The position numbers and the translations under genes were made by a program. A stretch of 64,000 bases of DNA from Marinomonas primoryensis (GTDB lineage Bacteria > Pseudomonadota > Gammaproteobacteria > Pseudomonadales > Marinomonadaceae): NCBI RefSeq assembly GCF_013372285.1, contig NZ_CP054301.1:310001-374000 (forward strand), written 5' to 3'. Below the pieces are notes generated by a model. That model made no database searches. It saw only the letters and a program-made list of their open reading frames with translations, and was not told where the DNA came from. This document shows, piece after piece, positions 63,113 through 64,000 of this stretch; position 1 is the stretch's first letter; each line of letters begins with the position of its first letter.

Positions 63113-64000
63113 ATGGAATTTGGTATCACGTTTAAGGGTTTTGTAAGCCCAGATCGCGCTCGTAACTTGGTTCGTCAGGCAGAAGCCGCCGGTTTTACTT
63201 ATTGCTGGTTTTACGATTCACACATTTTATGGCGCGAATCCTTTGTTGCGATGGCAATGTGTATGGAACACACCACAAAAATGCGTTTTGGTCCTTGTGT
63301 CACCAACCCAAACATTCGCGATTGGTCATTGGCTGCCAGCTTATACGCAAGCTTGGCGCATCAAAGTAAGGGGCGTTTTGACATTGGCCTTGGACGTGGT
63401 GATTCGTCTATGCGTGTTATGGGCAAGAAACCGGCAACCATCGCGCGCCTTACGGAATTCACCACCAAGGTAAAAGCCATGGTTCGGGGTGACGAAGTAG
63501 AATACGGCGAATGCCCAGAGCCAGTGAAATTACCTTGGGCAACAGGCTATGAACTGCCTGTTTGGATTGGCGCGTACGGACCAAAAGCCTTAGCGGCGGC
63601 AGGAGAAGTAGGTGACGGTTTGATTCTACAAATAGGTGATCCTGCTTTGGTAAAATGGTTTAGAGACCAAGCGGTTGCCGCAGGTGAAGCTGCGGGTCGT
63701 GATATGTCTAACTTCAAAGTACAAGCCGCAGCGCCGGCTTACTTTGGTGACATGGATTACTGCATCGAACACACTAAATGGTTCCCAGCAATGGTGGGTA
63801 ACCACGTTGCCGATATCGTCGAAAAATACGGAGCGGATTCTGGTCTGGTGCCAAAAAGCCTGACAGACTATATCGAAAACCGTAAAGGCTACGACTACTC
63901 GAAACATGGCCAAAGTGATAACCCATTCCTAGACTTCATCACAGAAGACATTATCAAAAGCTTCTGTGTACTGGGAACGGTTGAAGACCACATTACTCGA
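63113..64000 (+). CDS. Luciferase-like F420-type oxidoreductase, 3' end beyond the window
   Basis: 296 residues are present with no stop. It is a luciferase-like monooxygenase-fold (TIM barrel) protein with MEFGITFKGFVSPDRARNLV, CWFYDSHILWRESF, FGPCVTNPNIRDWS, FDIGLGRGDSS and PVWIGAYGPKAL, the pattern of F420-dependent Mer-like enzymes. I recall the NCBI family 'F420-dependent oxidoreductase, CPS_4043 type' as the closest description. AGGAA precedes the ATG. As the last visible gene of the F420 operon it is the likely client enzyme. Flavin rather than F420 use cannot be excluded from sequence. Confidence 0.88.
   Translation, partial: MEFGITFKGFVSPDRARNLVRQAEAAGFTYCWFYDSHILWRESFVAMAMCMEHTTKMRFGPCVTNPNIRDWSLAASLYASLAHQSKGRFDIGLGRGDSSMRVMGKKPATIARLTEFTTKVKAMVRGDEVEYGECPEPVKLPWATGYELPVWIGAYGPKALAAAGEVGDGLILQIGDPALVKWFRDQAVAAGEAAGRDMSNFKVQAAAPAYFGDMDYCIEHTKWFPAMVGNHVADIVEKYGADSGLVPKSLTDYIENRKGYDYSKHGQSDNPFLDFITEDIIKSFCVLGTVEDHITR

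Overview
The window reads as chromosomal DNA from a marine gammaproteobacterium. Gene content and style (OhrR/Ohr, TRAP and RbsABC uptake, PuuE/Hpx ureide degradation, many LysR/AraC/GntR regulators, moderate GC) would fit an Oceanospirillales genome such as Marinomonas. That assignment is an inference from gene content; no rRNA or marker gene is present. Nearly all of the window is catabolic or accessory gene clusters. I see no tRNA, rRNA, CRISPR array, insertion sequence or prophage.

Layout. 1-9.3 kb: the start of a possible ABC ATPase, a chemoreceptor, small stress or detoxification genes (GST, DJ-1/PfpI, ABM monooxygenase), an Lrp/EamA divergent pair, ohrR-ohr with three palindromic operators, and phhB. 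9.3-19.5 kb: an L-fucose-type sugar catabolon that diverges at a GntR operator. It holds a mutarotase, lactonase, UxaA-family dehydratase, SDR, RbsABC-type importer, FAH hydrolase and aldo/keto reductase, which together make a complete non-phosphorylative route. 19.5-23.7 kb: an esterase-like hydrolase, a membrane AraC regulator, DUF805, VOC and DUF1232 genes and a decayed GGDEF fragment. 23.8-36 kb: a ureide/allantoin cluster (RpiR regulator, amidase, HpxW, TauE-type permease, PucG, HpxK, cupin, PuuE). It is interrupted by an AT-rich 1114-residue membrane KAP P-loop NTPase lying between the regulator and the promoter/operator of the enzymes. 36-41.2 kb: a minimal ethanolamine module (permease, EutC, EutB, AraC regulator). 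41.3-43.7 kb: a compact NAT-EamA-Crp unit. 43.7-50.6 kb: a double-HTH LysR regulator opposite a LigAB-type extradiol dioxygenase, an alpha/beta hydrolase, a SnoaL-like protein and a TRAP transporter.

51.6-64 kb is the most interesting part. On the minus strand are an N-carbamoyl amino acid amidohydrolase, an NCS1 permease and a dihydropyrimidinase. On the plus strand are a RutR-like TetR regulator, a complete coenzyme F420 biosynthesis operon (cofG, cofH, cofD, cofC, cofE), an F420:NADPH oxidoreductase, and a luciferase-like F420-type oxidoreductase that runs off the window. RutR-like boxes (ACCA-N2-TGGT core) lie in front of both arms. The arrangement suggests that a cofactor rare in gammaproteobacteria is made for cyclic-ureide (pyrimidine or hydantoin-type) catabolism. 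One testable idea is F420H2-dependent reduction of a pyrimidine, followed by dihydropyrimidinase and carbamoylase. A 24-codon open frame joins cofE and fno by ATGA overlaps on both sides.

Short in-register tandem duplications (9, 14, 15, 15 and 21 bp) recur inside and between genes, a sign of replication slippage in this genome. Where several starts were possible I chose the one with the best Shine-Dalgarno spacing and family alignment, so some starts are trimmed relative to the longest open frame.
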